Shown here: one piece after another, positions 8,752 to 18,034 of the stretch | How positions within the stretch are numbered: position 1 is the first letter of the stretch | Layout: every line of letters begins with the position of its first letter | Notes under the pieces: model-generated | Databases searched by the model: none | What the model was told of the DNA's origin: nothing | What the model saw: only the letters and a program-made list of their open reading frames with translations | Translations under genes and position numbers: made by a program | Origin: a bacterium | GTDB taxonomy: Bacteria; Krumholzibacteriota; Krumholzibacteriia; LZORAL124-64-63 | Reading direction: 5' to 3' | Assembly: GCA_024231905.1 (NCBI GenBank) | Contig: JAAEQC010000118.1 | Location: forward strand, 1 to 41,990 | Length of the DNA: 41,990 nt

Positions 8752-9639
8752 CTACTCGGGCTCCGAACCCTCCACGAAGGTGTTTGCGTACTTGAACCAG
8801 TTGATCTTCAGGGTGCCCAGCCAATGGCCGTAACCCTCCTGCACGTCGCGGCGGGCAGTGAACTGATCCTCCAGGGAGACCACGGAGAAGGAACCGACCA
8901 GCGGCAGGTCCTTCTCGATCAGTACGTTCAGCATCCAGTCCGCGCCCGGGGTCACGTCCACTATCTCCATGAACGTTTCCTCGAAGAGCGCGTACCAGGC
9001 GAAGTCCTCGGGCGAGGGATTCGCCTTGACCGAATCGGCCAGGTCGTAGCGCGGCAGGTAGGCGAAGCGCTCGATGCCGGTCTGGACCGGACGCAGAGGA
9101 TCGTCCTCGTTCTCCGGCAGGAAGGTCGTGCGAGCCTCGTCGATGGCTCTGCGGCTCCAGCCGATCTCCGGCAGGGGCGCACCCGGGGTCTCCAGGTCGA
9201 TGGCGCCGGCCCGCAGCAGCCGCGGCAGGGTGTAACCCTGGGGCGCGGGCAGACTGTCGGCCTGGACCACGCCGCCGCGCTTGATGCGCTGCAGGACCAG
9301 GTGGGAGGGCTGCGGCGTGAAGGCCTTCCGCACGCCGAGCAGGGCGCCGGAGAGGCTGGTGTACTTGTTCTCCATATCCTCGGCTACGAGGAATTCGAGC
9401 AGGTTGCCGTCGCGGATGATGGCGACGTTGCCGCGCACGTATTCGAACTCGGGCGCATCGATCTCGAACAGGAAGCCGACGCTGAGGGTGTCGCCGCGGG
9501 TGATCCGCCGCAGGGAATCGTAGACGTACGGGTCGACCTCTTCATCCTTCCCGCATCCGGACATACCGAGGAACGCTACGGCCAACAGGCCAAGCAGCAG
9601 GACGGGAACCCAGCGACGCAGGGACGCAACACCGAACAT
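8752..9639 (-). CDS. Lipoprotein of unknown function
   Basis: 295 residues. The N-terminus is a clear lipoprotein signal: Arg8-Arg9, a hydrophobic core at 10-25, and a lipobox-like GMSGC with Cys29, followed by a charged KDEE. The mature part is mixed alpha/beta with many acidic residues (for example RRITRGDTLSVGFLFEID). I recognise no domain. It has its own promoter 80 bases upstream and a GGGAGG site seven bases before the ATG, and it ends 25 bases from the shared hairpin with pfkA. It is probably a periplasmic, membrane-anchored protein. No neighbour suggests a role. Confidence 0.85.
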   Translation of the reverse strand: MFGVASLRRWVPVLLLGLLAVAFLGMSGCGKDEEVDPYVYDSLRRITRGDTLSVGFLFEIDAPEFEYVRGNVAIIRDGNLLEFLVAEDMENKYTSLSGALLGVRKAFTPQPSHLVLQRIKRGGVVQADSLPAPQGYTLPRLLRAGAIDLETPGAPLPEIGWSRRAIDEARTTFLPENEDDPLRPVQTGIERFAYLPRYDLADSVKANPSPEDFAWYALFEETFMEIVDVTPGADWMLNVLIEKDLPLVGSFSVVSLEDQFTARRDVQEGYGHWLGTLKINWFKYANTFVEGSEPE

Positions 9640-9727
9640 GAACCAACCTCCCTAAGAGTCCGCTTCCTGCCCAGCCAGTGGGGCTGCGGGGCAGTTCGAG
9701 CTATGAGATTCCGGGCAATTCCGCGCA

Positions 9728-9756
9728 AGAGTAGACCCGGACGCAGATGGCGTCAA
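9728..9756 (-). promoter_or_regulatory. Promoter of the lipoprotein gene
   Basis: Minus strand: TTGACG (9756-9751), a 17-base spacer, TACTCT (9733-9728). It predicts a start near 9721 and a leader of about 80 bases. Just upstream, near 9790-9840 on the same strand, an imperfect CCGG-based hairpin followed by six T may end the tnaA transcript. Confidence 0.6.
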
Positions 9757-9861
9757 CCGGAGCCTTTGCGGCCCGAGACTCCATGAAATTGGGGCATCGG
9801 CGCGAAAAAAGCAAATCCAATCCGGGAACCGGCTTGCGCGTGCGCGTGCCGGGCAGTTGCC

Positions 9862-10530
9862 TCAGAGCCGGGGCAGTCGCCGCACGGCTCCGAGCACGTC
9901 CGTCTGGGTAGACAGGCCCCCCTCCCAGAGGGACTGGAAGATCTGCCAGTGCTCGGGCAGCACCACGCCGACGGCGGAGAACAGGGCCGCGAAACGGGCA
10001 CGGCGCACGGCCAACTGGTAGCAGGGCAGACCGCTGCGGGCCAGGCGGCCGTCGATGACCACGTCCCAGGCCGCGGCGAAGGCCTCGGCCCACGGCACGG
10101 GCACCAAGTCGGGCACCAGTTCGTGCTGCAGCAGGTCCGCCGCCAGGGCGCACTGATGGTGACAGAAAGCGTCGGCCGTCGCCGGGGCGAAATTTTCTGC
10201 CGGCTGAACCTCGTCCTCCCGGGGCGCCGGGCGTTGCTCCCATACCTGCCGGGCGCCGTCGTCCACGCTACCGGTGGGCTCGGGACGCAGCCCATCGCTG
10301 TTGCAGTAGATGGTCAGCACACGCCGTCCCTCCGGGCCCGGGTCCAGGCGCAGCCAACCCGTGTCGTGCCCGGGCAGGTCGTCCACGCACAGGACCGCCT
10401 CGGCCAGGTGCGTCGCCAGCCGGAGATGGGCCACGGCGGCCTCGAGGTGAGGCACGACCAGGTTGGCCAGCGCCGGTTCGCAGGCGTGGCAGGAGACGCG
10501 GCAGGCGTCCGGTGCGGTTGCGTCAGCCAC
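9862..10530 (-). CDS. Unknown protein coupled to tryptophanase
   Basis: 222 residues beginning with GTG at 10530, four bases after the tnaA stop; a GGAGG inside the tnaA end serves as ribosome site. The frame stays open upstream inside tnaA, but that part is a shadow. Visible features are an N-terminal cysteine/histidine cluster (CRVSCHACE, about residues 10-18), a second one near the middle (FCHHQC), and a Leu/Ala-rich helical C-terminal half. Paired Cys/His clusters suggest a metal site, but I recognise no family. The tight coupling implies a role with tryptophanase, perhaps in indole or ammonia handling or aromatic amino acid use; this is inference only. Confidence 0.75.
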   Translation of the reverse strand: MADATAPDACRVSCHACEPALANLVVPHLEAAVAHLRLATHLAEAVLCVDDLPGHDTGWLRLDPGPEGRRVLTIYCNSDGLRPEPTGSVDDGARQVWEQRPAPREDEVQPAENFAPATADAFCHHQCALAADLLQHELVPDLVPVPWAEAFAAAWDVVIDGRLARSGLPCYQLAVRRARFAALFSAVGVVLPEHWQIFQSLWEGGLSTQTDVLGAVRRLPRL

Positions 10531-10534
10531 GGCT

Positions 10535-11935
10535 TCAGGCCTCCGCCACCATGGCGCCGCCACCCACCGGTTGCAGCTTGGCGGTGAAGTGCCGCAGGGA
10601 AGGCGGCTCCCAGACGATTTCCAGGCCCCGCAGGCGCGGGCCCAACTCCGCGACGCGGGCGCAGGTTTCGGCCACGTAGTCCAGCTGGGTGTGGGTGTAG
10701 ACGCGCCGCGGCACGGCCAGCCGCACAAGCTCCAGGGCCGGATGCACCGTGGCGCCCGTGTCCGGGTCCAGGTGCTCGAACATGAGGGAGCCGATCTCCA
10801 CGCCCCGCACGCCGCCTTCCAGATAGAGGGCCGCCGTGAAGACCTGAGCTGGGAACTCCGACTGGGGAATGTGCGGCAGCACCCGGGCCGCATCCACGTA
10901 GACGGCGTGGCCGCCTATGGGCTGCAAGCAGGGAACCCCCAGGGACTCGAGCCGGTCGCCGAGGCGTTTCACCTGGCCGATGCGGTAGGCCAGGTATTCT
11001 TCGTCCATGACCTCCTCCAGGCCCTGCGCCACTGCGGCCAGGTCCCGTCCGGCCATGCCGCCGTAGGTGGGAAAACCCTCGTGGAGGATGAGATCGTTGG
11101 TGACCTCCAGGGCCAGGTCGCCGTCGTTGAGGCAGAGGAAGCCGCCGATGTTCACCAGGGCATCCTTCTTGGCGCTCATGGTGCAACCGTCTCCGAGGGA
11201 GAACATCTCCTGGGCGATTTCCTTGACCGTGCGGTCGGCGTAGCCCTTCTCGCGCTGCTGGATGAACCAGGCGTTCTCGGCGAAGCGGCAGGCGTCGAAG
11301 ATGAGGGGCACGCCCCGCTCACTGCAGTAGGCCGACACCTGCTTGATGTTGGCCATGGACACGGGCTGGCCGCCGCCGCTGTTGTTGGTGACGGTGATCA
11401 TCACGAAGGGAATGCGTTCGAGGCCGTACTTGGTGAATGCCGCCGCCAGCTTGTCCAGGGACATGTCGCCCTTGAAGGGCGCCACCAGCTGCGCGTCCAG
11501 GCCCTCGTCGCACACACAATCCAGGGCGATGGCGCCCCGGTGCTCCACATTGGCGCGGGTCGTGTCGAAGTGGATGTTGTTGGGCACCACGTGCTCGGGG
11601 GTCACCGCGGCAGCGAAGAGCAGGCTCTCGGCAGCCCGTCCCTGATGGGTGGGGATCACGTGCCTGTACCCGAAGATGTCCCGGATGTTGCGTTCGAATT
11701 CGGCGAAGCTCTTGCTGTAGGCGTAGGCCTCGTCGCCGGTCATCATGGCCGCCCACTGGCGATCGCTCATGGCGCTGGTGCCGCTGTCGGTAAGCAGGTC
11801 TACGTAGATGGCTTCCGACGGCACCTTGAAGACGTTGTAGCCGGCCGCATGCAGTTGCGCCTGGCGCTCCTCGCGGCTGACCCGCTGGATCCTCTCGACG
11901 ACCTTGATGCGGTACGGTTCGAACGGCAGGTCCAT
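10535..11935 (-). CDS. tnaA: Tryptophanase (tryptophan indole-lyase)
   Basis: 466-residue PLP enzyme that splits L-tryptophan into indole, pyruvate and ammonia. The family blocks are MMTGDEAYAYSKSF, HQGRAAE, TNNSGGGQPVS, DACRFAENAWFI, and SAKKDALVN with the Schiff-base lysine at 257. It could be confused with tyrosine phenol-lyase, but two specificity positions point to tryptophanase. Asp124 in HFDTTR sits where phenol-lyases have Thr, and His449 in LRHFTAKL sits where they have Phe (E. coli TnaA His463 versus C. freundii TPL Phe448, from memory of those sequences). ATG 11935 follows AAGGAGC. No TnaC-like leader peptide is evident in the 124 bases upstream. Confidence 0.9.
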   Translation of the reverse strand: MDLPFEPYRIKVVERIQRVSREERQAQLHAAGYNVFKVPSEAIYVDLLTDSGTSAMSDRQWAAMMTGDEAYAYSKSFAEFERNIRDIFGYRHVIPTHQGRAAESLLFAAAVTPEHVVPNNIHFDTTRANVEHRGAIALDCVCDEGLDAQLVAPFKGDMSLDKLAAAFTKYGLERIPFVMITVTNNSGGGQPVSMANIKQVSAYCSERGVPLIFDACRFAENAWFIQQREKGYADRTVKEIAQEMFSLGDGCTMSAKKDALVNIGGFLCLNDGDLALEVTNDLILHEGFPTYGGMAGRDLAAVAQGLEEVMDEEYLAYRIGQVKRLGDRLESLGVPCLQPIGGHAVYVDAARVLPHIPQSEFPAQVFTAALYLEGGVRGVEIGSLMFEHLDPDTGATVHPALELVRLAVPRRVYTHTQLDYVAETCARVAELGPRLRGLEIVWEPPSLRHFTAKLQPVGGGAMVAEA

Positions 11936-12004
11936 GCTTCGCTCCTTCGGTCCGTTGCGGCTGCGACGCCGCCGACGACCGGCGACGGTTTCCCCTCGCC
12001 TTCG

Positions 12005-12033
12005 AAACTAGTCTCCGGAGGGCCGGTGGACAA
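12005..12033 (-). promoter_or_regulatory. Candidate promoter of tnaA
   Basis: Minus strand: TTGTCC (12033-12028), a 17-base spacer containing a CCGG-rich inverted motif, then TAGTTT (12010-12005). It lies in the only sizeable gap before tnaA and predicts a leader of about 65 bases. The match is moderate. Confidence 0.42.
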
Positions 12034-12059
12034 GGAGCGTGGAAGCGTAGGACCGTCGC

Positions 12060-15000
12060 TCAGGAGCCAGCCTCGCCCGGGAGCGGGGAGCGTTCCTGGT
12101 AGAGAACGAGCAGACTGTCCGCGACCCGCGACAGGACCCGGTAATGGCGGCGCGGATCCTCGCTGCCCAGGCAGAGATGGACGGCGCCCGGTACCGTAGG
12201 TCCAGGAGTGCGCGAGGAGGGGGCCAGCAGGACCAGTGGCCGCCCCGCCGGTGGGGCGTCCACGCCGAGATCTCGGGCCAGGAGGCGCCACCAGACCAGC
12301 CAGACCGGGTCGCCGGGCAGGGCGCTCACCTGGGGATCGCCCCAGGCGGCCACGAGGCGCTCGGCTCGCAGACGGGCAACCGGCGCGGAGAATACGGCGG
12401 CCAGATCCGGTCGCGCCAACAGTTCGTGGTAGAGGTCGCCCAGGGTGATCCGTGCCGGGTCCCGCGGGTCCGGGCCCGGCCATGCCGCACCGGCAGCCGC
12501 ACCGGCGGGCAGACGGCCCAGTAGCTGGAAATCCGCGGCGACCGTACCCTCGCTCCCGTCCGCCGGTTCCGTCGTCGCCGGGCCGAGGACCCGGGCCAGG
12601 TCACCCGTGTCCGCAAGCAGATCCGCCGCCGCCGCCAGGAGTTCGCAAGATCCCGGCAGAAAGAGGGCGTCCAGAGCTTCCTCGTCCACTGCCAGCCAGC
12701 CCTGGTCACGCAAACCGCGGCCCAGGAAAGCCACGTCCTCGGCCAAGGGCGCCGTCACGCGGAATTCGTCGGTCAGGAGACCTTCGGCGTGGGCGGACCT
12801 GATTCGGGCCAAGCACTGGTCCAGATTGGCGGCGTACTCGGCCGCCACCCGTCCCTTCTCCTGGCGCGAGGCTCCCGTGGTGGTGACGCCTCCCGCGTCG
12901 CACAGTTGACGGACTTCCGCCCAAAGGCGCCGGGCCTGGTCGTGCTGGCCCGTAAGATGGATCACGGAGGCCGCCCGGGGTGTCGTCAGAAAGAGGTTCT
13001 CCCAAGGTTCGTCGGCCGCCGCCTGGTCCACGGTCATGATCAGACGCCGCCCGCGTCCGGCCTGGGCCACACGATAGCGGGTCTCGGGCGGGAAACGCTG
13101 GGCCTCGGCGAGAATCACTACATCCCGGCGGGCCGCCGCCGACCAGGCCGCTGCCGGGGCGTCGGGCGGCAGCAGGTCCACGTCGGGCACATGGATCTCC
13201 AGACGCAGTCCCAGGTGCAGGGCAGCGCGGTTCCAGCGGGCGGCCGCCGCCGTGTCCGGACAACACAGCACCGCCGGCCCTGGGTCCTCGCCCCGCCGGC
13301 CCACGTGGGCCAGTCCGGCCAGGACCGACGCGCCGCGCCCGCTGCCGGCCGGCCCCTGGAGCACCAGGAAGGCCTCTTCCTCGTCCAGGCCCGCCACCGC
13401 CGCCACCCGCTCACCGCCCGTGGCCACATCGTCCCGTTGGCGCTCGCCCGCCAGGAGCGACCACCAGCGGCCAGGCGTCCGGATACGGCTCCGGGCCGGT
13501 TTCGAGACCGCCTCCGGCGTTGCTCCCAGAAGTTCCCCCGCCAGTTGCCAGGCCGCGCCCCGACCAGAAGCGGTGCCGCTGTCGGCCAGGGTGAGCAGGT
13601 CGACCAGGTGGGCTGCGCCCGCGCCGCCGGGACCGAGCCAGCGCCACTCGTCCAGGGCGGCGCCAAGACCCAGGAACGCCTCTTCGTCCGGTCGCAGTTC
13701 GTCGAGCCCCGTCTCCACCAGGAAGCCGGCGCCGGTCTCCACTGCCGTCCCCATGACGTCGCGCAGGCGGTTACCGAAGAGATCCAAGGACCCGTGGACC
13801 GCCGCGCGCACCTCCGCCGGCGGCCGCGCCACCTGGAGCAGGCGCCGGTTGGCGCCGAGAACGCCATCGGGCGCCGTATAGGACAGTCCGGACACCCCGG
13901 GATCGAGCCCCAGCAGGAAGGTGTCCAGGCGTCGCAGCATGGGCGCGTCGATCTCGGCCGGAGGCGCCGCCAGGTCCATGCGCGTCCGCGCCCCGGCGGG
14001 CAGGCCGCCGAGCCAGAGGGACAGGAACAGGTCGGCCGTCTCGGTGAGGGCCACCAGGTCGTTCTCGAGTTCGGCGTAGCGACGCTTGATGAGCAGGGCG
14101 TGGCCGCCTGTCGCCACGGCTTCCGGAGCGCTCCCGTCCCCTGCCGCCGACAGGTTGTCGCCGGCCAGGCCGGCCGTCCAGCGCAACACTGCCAAACCGC
14201 GTCGCACTACCGGCACCGGCAGCCCCGCCAGGGCGGCCAGTCGATCGTAGCCCACCAGTTCCCGCGCGGAAGCCAGCTGGTCCGGGGTCGTATTCCCGTC
14301 GCCCTCTCGACGTCGCTCCAGCAAGGGGCCCAGCCCGGCCAGGAGCCGGCGCAGGCGCGCGATCACCGTGGCCGCCGGTAAGGCCGCTCCAGCCCCGGGA
14401 ACCTCCGCGTCCGCGGCCGGTGCGTCGGCGCGCACCACTTTGACCTCCGCCGCCGCGACGAGGTAGCGCACCCAGGGTTCAGCGAGGGCGTCCGACTGCA
14501 ACACCGTGCTGGTGGACGGAAGGGCTAACGCCGTGCGCAGCGCCACGGCCAGAGCCCGGGCGTCGCCCTGCTCGGCGGGCAGCCACTCGGCCAATTCGGG
14601 CACGAGCACGGCCACCGGGGGCCGTTCCCGGATCACCGCGTCGAAGGCGGGATCGGCCAGGTCGGACGGACGGGCCCAAAGGACCGGACCCGGCGCGAAG
14701 ACGCCCCCGGCAGTCCAGACCGATTGTCCCCGGGCCAGGGAGCCGCCTGCTCTCGCCGCGGCGGACCACGGGGCCGCCGCCACGCACAGCAACCAGCTGT
14801 CCACGCGGCCGGCCTCCCAGTCGGCTTCGACCGCGGCCAAGAGAGCGTCCCTTGTGGATCGTCCCTGGCCCACTTCCAGGTGCCGTCCCGGTCGAACTTC
14901 GCCCTCGCCACCTACCGGAACCGTCCAATCGGCGCGGGCGTCCAGCCAGGCGCGTATCTCTTCCACCACGGCCGGCGCCGGTGCGGGGGTGGCCCCGGCC

Positions 15001-17978
15001 GCGGCGCCCGGTAGATCGAAGCAGCGGGCGCCGGGGGCGAAACGGGGCAGGGCCTTCTCCCCGGACCAGGCATGCTCCCGCGCCGCCGTCGACGGCAAAA
15101 GGGTCCACCAGCGGGGATCGAGCACCTCTACCACATCCCAGCGGCCGGCCAGGTGCGCCGCCAGCTCGAGACTGCAGACGCTGCGGGCCACGGCCAGGCT
15201 CTCCTCGCGGTCACGGTCGCGCTCACTCCAGCCGGAGGCGGACGGCGCCGGCGCCGGCGGTTCCGGCAACTCCAGTCCGGCCAGGACCGGCAAGGTCAGT
15301 ACGAGTCCGGGCGCGCCCCCGCCAGCCCTGGCGCCGGGCGGCAGCAGGCGGCAGCGGGCGTCGTCGGCCAGAAAATCCCCGGCGCGATCGCGCCAGAACT
15401 CCGCACCGAGCCCGGTCGCCGGCGGCAGGATCACACGCACGGCTCCTTCGGCCGCGGGTCGGCGCACGTGCTGCACGGCTGCGGCCAGGCCCGTGGCGAC
15501 CAGACGCCGCGCTCCCGGCGCCACACCGCGGTCGGCCAGCAGCAGGCGTGGCGGACGCACGTCGGTCAGGGCCAGGGTCGAAGCCGGGCCGTAGACTTCG
15601 AGCCAGCGGGCCAACTGGGCCTCCACTTCCGCCCGTGCGAAGACCGCCCCGGTCAGCACCGAGAGGTGGCGTTCACCGCGGGTGTGGAGCAGGGCGTGCC
15701 ACGCGGACGGGTCTCCGCCGGGCCGGCGCAGAAGGTCCGCGTGCACGGCCGCCGAGTCCAGGAAGACCCACGACGCGCCGCTGCCCTCGAAGACGCCCCA
15801 GGTGGCGTCCAGGTCCGGCTCCTCGTCCGGCAGATCCTTCGCCAGTCCGCACACGCAGCCCGCCCGGCGGACCCGCTGGGCGAACTGCGCCGACCAGTCG
15901 GGTCCCGATCCTTCGTCGGCCAGGCGTGGCGGCCGCCGCGGCAGGTCGGCCACCAGTTCGGCATAGCGGTCCAGCACCGGGAAAGCCTCAGGCGACCAGG
16001 GCCGCAAGCGAGCCACGTCCATCAGGTCGCCGTTGTGGGAGGTCACCAGGCGCTGCCAATGACACAGGGGCACCAGTCCATCGGCCAGTTCCACTGCCTG
16101 CTCGCCGCCGGGCAGGATCTCCTCCAGCCAGGCCAGGGCCGCACCCAGGTCGTGGATCAGGCCGCCGGGCGGAATGAGGGTCGTCAAACCACCGCCGGCG
16201 GCTGTCGCCGACGCTACCTCGTCGAGCCGGTCGTCCCGGTCCAGCACCACCCGCCAGCGGTGGCGCCCCTCCCCCCAGGCCGCGAGCACAGGCCCCGGGC
16301 GCCCGGTGGAAACCAGGGCCAGGGCGTTGCGGCCCAGATCGGGCCGGATACCGTCGGCAGCCGTCTCGATGCCCGCCGGTCGCGCCGGGAACGGGTCGGG
16401 CCGCGTCCACAGCAGCGGCAGGGTCCAGGGCGCGAAGGATTCGTCCACCGCCCGGCCGGCGGTATCGTCCAGGACAAGATGCCCGTAGAGGAAGACCGCG
16501 GCCGGGTCGCCGCGCTCGGCGAGACGGCCGATACCCGCCCGCAGTGCCGGATCCGCCGCCGCGATCCGGTTTCGCAGAGCAAGCCAGGCCAGTCCCCCGT
16601 GGAGCGCGTCCCTGACGCCGCCGTCACCGGCTCCGGTATCGCGATCGGGCGCCAGGAGCGGATGCCCAAGATCATCGCGCCAGCCTGCCCGCCACGGTCC
16701 GGCTTCCGAGGCCCCCAGACCCGCCAGAGCATCGCGGGTCAGACCGGTTCGCGGCAAGCCGTTCTCGGCGAGCACACCGACGTATTCCGCCACGGACCAG
16801 GAGGCCGCACCGTCGGGCAGGGCCACCGCCAGGCCCGCGAGGATCGACGGATCCGTAGCGGTTACCCGTCCATGGCACGCGGCGAGGAACTCCTCCAGCG
16901 GCGCGGAATCCGCGGCGCTTGCCCAGTGGGCCAGATCGCGCGGTTCGTCGCCCCACCAGAGAACACAAACCAGTCGGCCGCCGGTACCGCCGGCCACCGT
17001 GGCCCAGGCGCGGTCGTCGCGTGCGGCGAGATCCGGCCGCCGGTATTCCAGCCGGGCCAGGGCCGCCTGGAAACGGCCGGCCACCTGGCTCCCCGCCGCC
17101 AAACCGGCCGATTGGAGAGCCAACAGGGCCTCGTCGTACTGGGGTACCGGGAAGTGGGTATCGTCGATGTTGCCCAGGATCTCCAGCAGGCGAACCCGGG
17201 CCTCGTCGGCCCGGGGACCCGGTGCCCCGTCCAGGGCCAGGTAGGCCCGGTACAATCCCACGCTGGCGTCGGCCCGGCCCAGGAGGCGGTCCGCACTGAT
17301 GGCTTCCAGCCAGGCGCGCTCCTGCTCCAGGCGGTCGCCGCCGGCGAAGTAACGGGGGTCTAAAAACGACATGACCGCGTCGGCCCATTCCACGGCCGGA
17401 TCGGTGCCCCGCACCAGGTGCCCCTGCTCCAGGAACACCTCGAGCATGGCGGCCCCCTTGCGGGCGAGCCAGAGGCGATCCTCCTCGGTCAGGGGCAGAT
17501 CGTGGCGCAGGAGATGCGGGTCGAAGGACTGCCCGGTGCGCTGGGCGGTGCGGAACAGGCCCTTGAGCAGGTTCACCGCCGAGCCTGGCTCCTCGGGAAA
17601 GAGCGCGCTGCGGGCCACCAGGTGGAGAGCCGAGGCAAGGACCGGTTGGTTCGCCGCGGCGTTGTCCTCGGGACGCAACTCCGCCACCCGCACGCCGGCC
17701 CGCACGCGGGCATCCCCCTCCCGGCGGAAGCGCTCGCGGAAAGCCGCTGCCCGCCGGGACCAGCGGCCGGGCACGGCTGCGCCCTGCCGGCGCAGCAGCC
17801 GGCCCACGGCGTCACCGAGCCGCTCGGTGAAGAAGACCCGGCCGGGGGACTCGCCCCGCCGGTCACGGGCGAGTTCGTAGGAGTGCTCGGCACCAGCGAA
17901 ATCGGACGCGTCCAGCGCCGCCTCGGCGTCGGCCAGGTGCCGCCAGTAACTGCGTTCGCGGGAATCGGATCGGTCCAT
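12060..17978 (-). CDS. Giant (1972-residue) protein with a degenerate superfamily-1 helicase-like C-terminus
   Basis: I do not recognise a named family. Roughly the first 60 residues look like helical repeats (TPR-like), followed by a very long Ala/Leu/Gly/Arg-rich part with no clear domain. The last 430 residues follow the order of UvrD-type helicase motifs in decayed form. Motif I is GPAGSGRG (1542-1549) with Arg instead of the Walker Lys. A motif Ia-like AVLCCPDTAAAARWNR comes next. Motif II is VVILAEAQ (1620-1627), AEAQ in place of DEAQ. MTVDQ recalls motif III, and RRHYRVLSRVADSLLVLY near the end recalls motif VI. ATP hydrolysis is therefore doubtful. No signal peptide is seen, so it is probably cytosolic. 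ATG 17978 has no good ribosome site. The protease gene lies 56 bases upstream on the same strand. Confidence 0.8.
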   Translation of the reverse strand: MDRSDSRERSYWRHLADAEAALDASDFAGAEHSYELARDRRGESPGRVFFTERLGDAVGRLLRRQGAAVPGRWSRRAAAFRERFRREGDARVRAGVRVAELRPEDNAAANQPVLASALHLVARSALFPEEPGSAVNLLKGLFRTAQRTGQSFDPHLLRHDLPLTEEDRLWLARKGAAMLEVFLEQGHLVRGTDPAVEWADAVMSFLDPRYFAGGDRLEQERAWLEAISADRLLGRADASVGLYRAYLALDGAPGPRADEARVRLLEILGNIDDTHFPVPQYDEALLALQSAGLAAGSQVAGRFQAALARLEYRRPDLAARDDRAWATVAGGTGGRLVCVLWWGDEPRDLAHWASAADSAPLEEFLAACHGRVTATDPSILAGLAVALPDGAASWSVAEYVGVLAENGLPRTGLTRDALAGLGASEAGPWRAGWRDDLGHPLLAPDRDTGAGDGGVRDALHGGLAWLALRNRIAAADPALRAGIGRLAERGDPAAVFLYGHLVLDDTAGRAVDESFAPWTLPLLWTRPDPFPARPAGIETAADGIRPDLGRNALALVSTGRPGPVLAAWGEGRHRWRVVLDRDDRLDEVASATAAGGGLTTLIPPGGLIHDLGAALAWLEEILPGGEQAVELADGLVPLCHWQRLVTSHNGDLMDVARLRPWSPEAFPVLDRYAELVADLPRRPPRLADEGSGPDWSAQFAQRVRRAGCVCGLAKDLPDEEPDLDATWGVFEGSGASWVFLDSAAVHADLLRRPGGDPSAWHALLHTRGERHLSVLTGAVFARAEVEAQLARWLEVYGPASTLALTDVRPPRLLLADRGVAPGARRLVATGLAAAVQHVRRPAAEGAVRVILPPATGLGAEFWRDRAGDFLADDARCRLLPPGARAGGGAPGLVLTLPVLAGLELPEPPAPAPSASGWSERDRDREESLAVARSVCSLELAAHLAGRWDVVEVLDPRWWTLLPSTAAREHAWSGEKALPRFAPGARCFDLPGAAAGATPAPAPAVVEEIRAWLDARADWTVPVGGEGEVRPGRHLEVGQGRSTRDALLAAVEADWEAGRVDSWLLCVAAAPWSAAARAGGSLARGQSVWTAGGVFAPGPVLWARPSDLADPAFDAVIRERPPVAVLVPELAEWLPAEQGDARALAVALRTALALPSTSTVLQSDALAEPWVRYLVAAAEVKVVRADAPAADAEVPGAGAALPAATVIARLRRLLAGLGPLLERRREGDGNTTPDQLASARELVGYDRLAALAGLPVPVVRRGLAVLRWTAGLAGDNLSAAGDGSAPEAVATGGHALLIKRRYAELENDLVALTETADLFLSLWLGGLPAGARTRMDLAAPPAEIDAPMLRRLDTFLLGLDPGVSGLSYTAPDGVLGANRRLLQVARPPAEVRAAVHGSLDLFGNRLRDVMGTAVETGAGFLVETGLDELRPDEEAFLGLGAALDEWRWLGPGGAGAAHLVDLLTLADSGTASGRGAAWQLAGELLGATPEAVSKPARSRIRTPGRWWSLLAGERQRDDVATGGERVAAVAGLDEEEAFLVLQGPAGSGRGASVLAGLAHVGRRGEDPGPAVLCCPDTAAAARWNRAALHLGLRLEIHVPDVDLLPPDAPAAAWSAAARRDVVILAEAQRFPPETRYRVAQAGRGRRLIMTVDQAAADEPWENLFLTTPRAASVIHLTGQHDQARRLWAEVRQLCDAGGVTTTGASRQEKGRVAAEYAANLDQCLARIRSAHAEGLLTDEFRVTAPLAEDVAFLGRGLRDQGWLAVDEEALDALFLPGSCELLAAAADLLADTGDLARVLGPATTEPADGSEGTVAADFQLLGRLPAGAAAGAAWPGPDPRDPARITLGDLYHELLARPDLAAVFSAPVARLRAERLVAAWGDPQVSALPGDPVWLVWWRLLARDLGVDAPPAGRPLVLLAPSSRTPGPTVPGAVHLCLGSEDPRRHYRVLSRVADSLLVLYQERSPLPGEAGS

Positions 17979-18034
17979 GGCCGGAATCTACCATGGCATG
18001 CGCCGGGACCGGAAGGGCAAACGCCACCGACGTT

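Noticed and set aside
10535..11935. Tyrosine phenol-lyase as the identity of the PLP lyase
   Set aside because: Asp124 and His449 match tryptophanase, not phenol-lyase, at the two known discriminating positions.
12789..17363. Very long open frames on the plus strand (up to 763 codons) opposite the giant gene
   Set aside because: They are antisense shadows typical of GC-rich coding DNA: Arg/Pro/Gly-rich, no domains and no ribosome sites. The minus-strand frame is longer and continuous.
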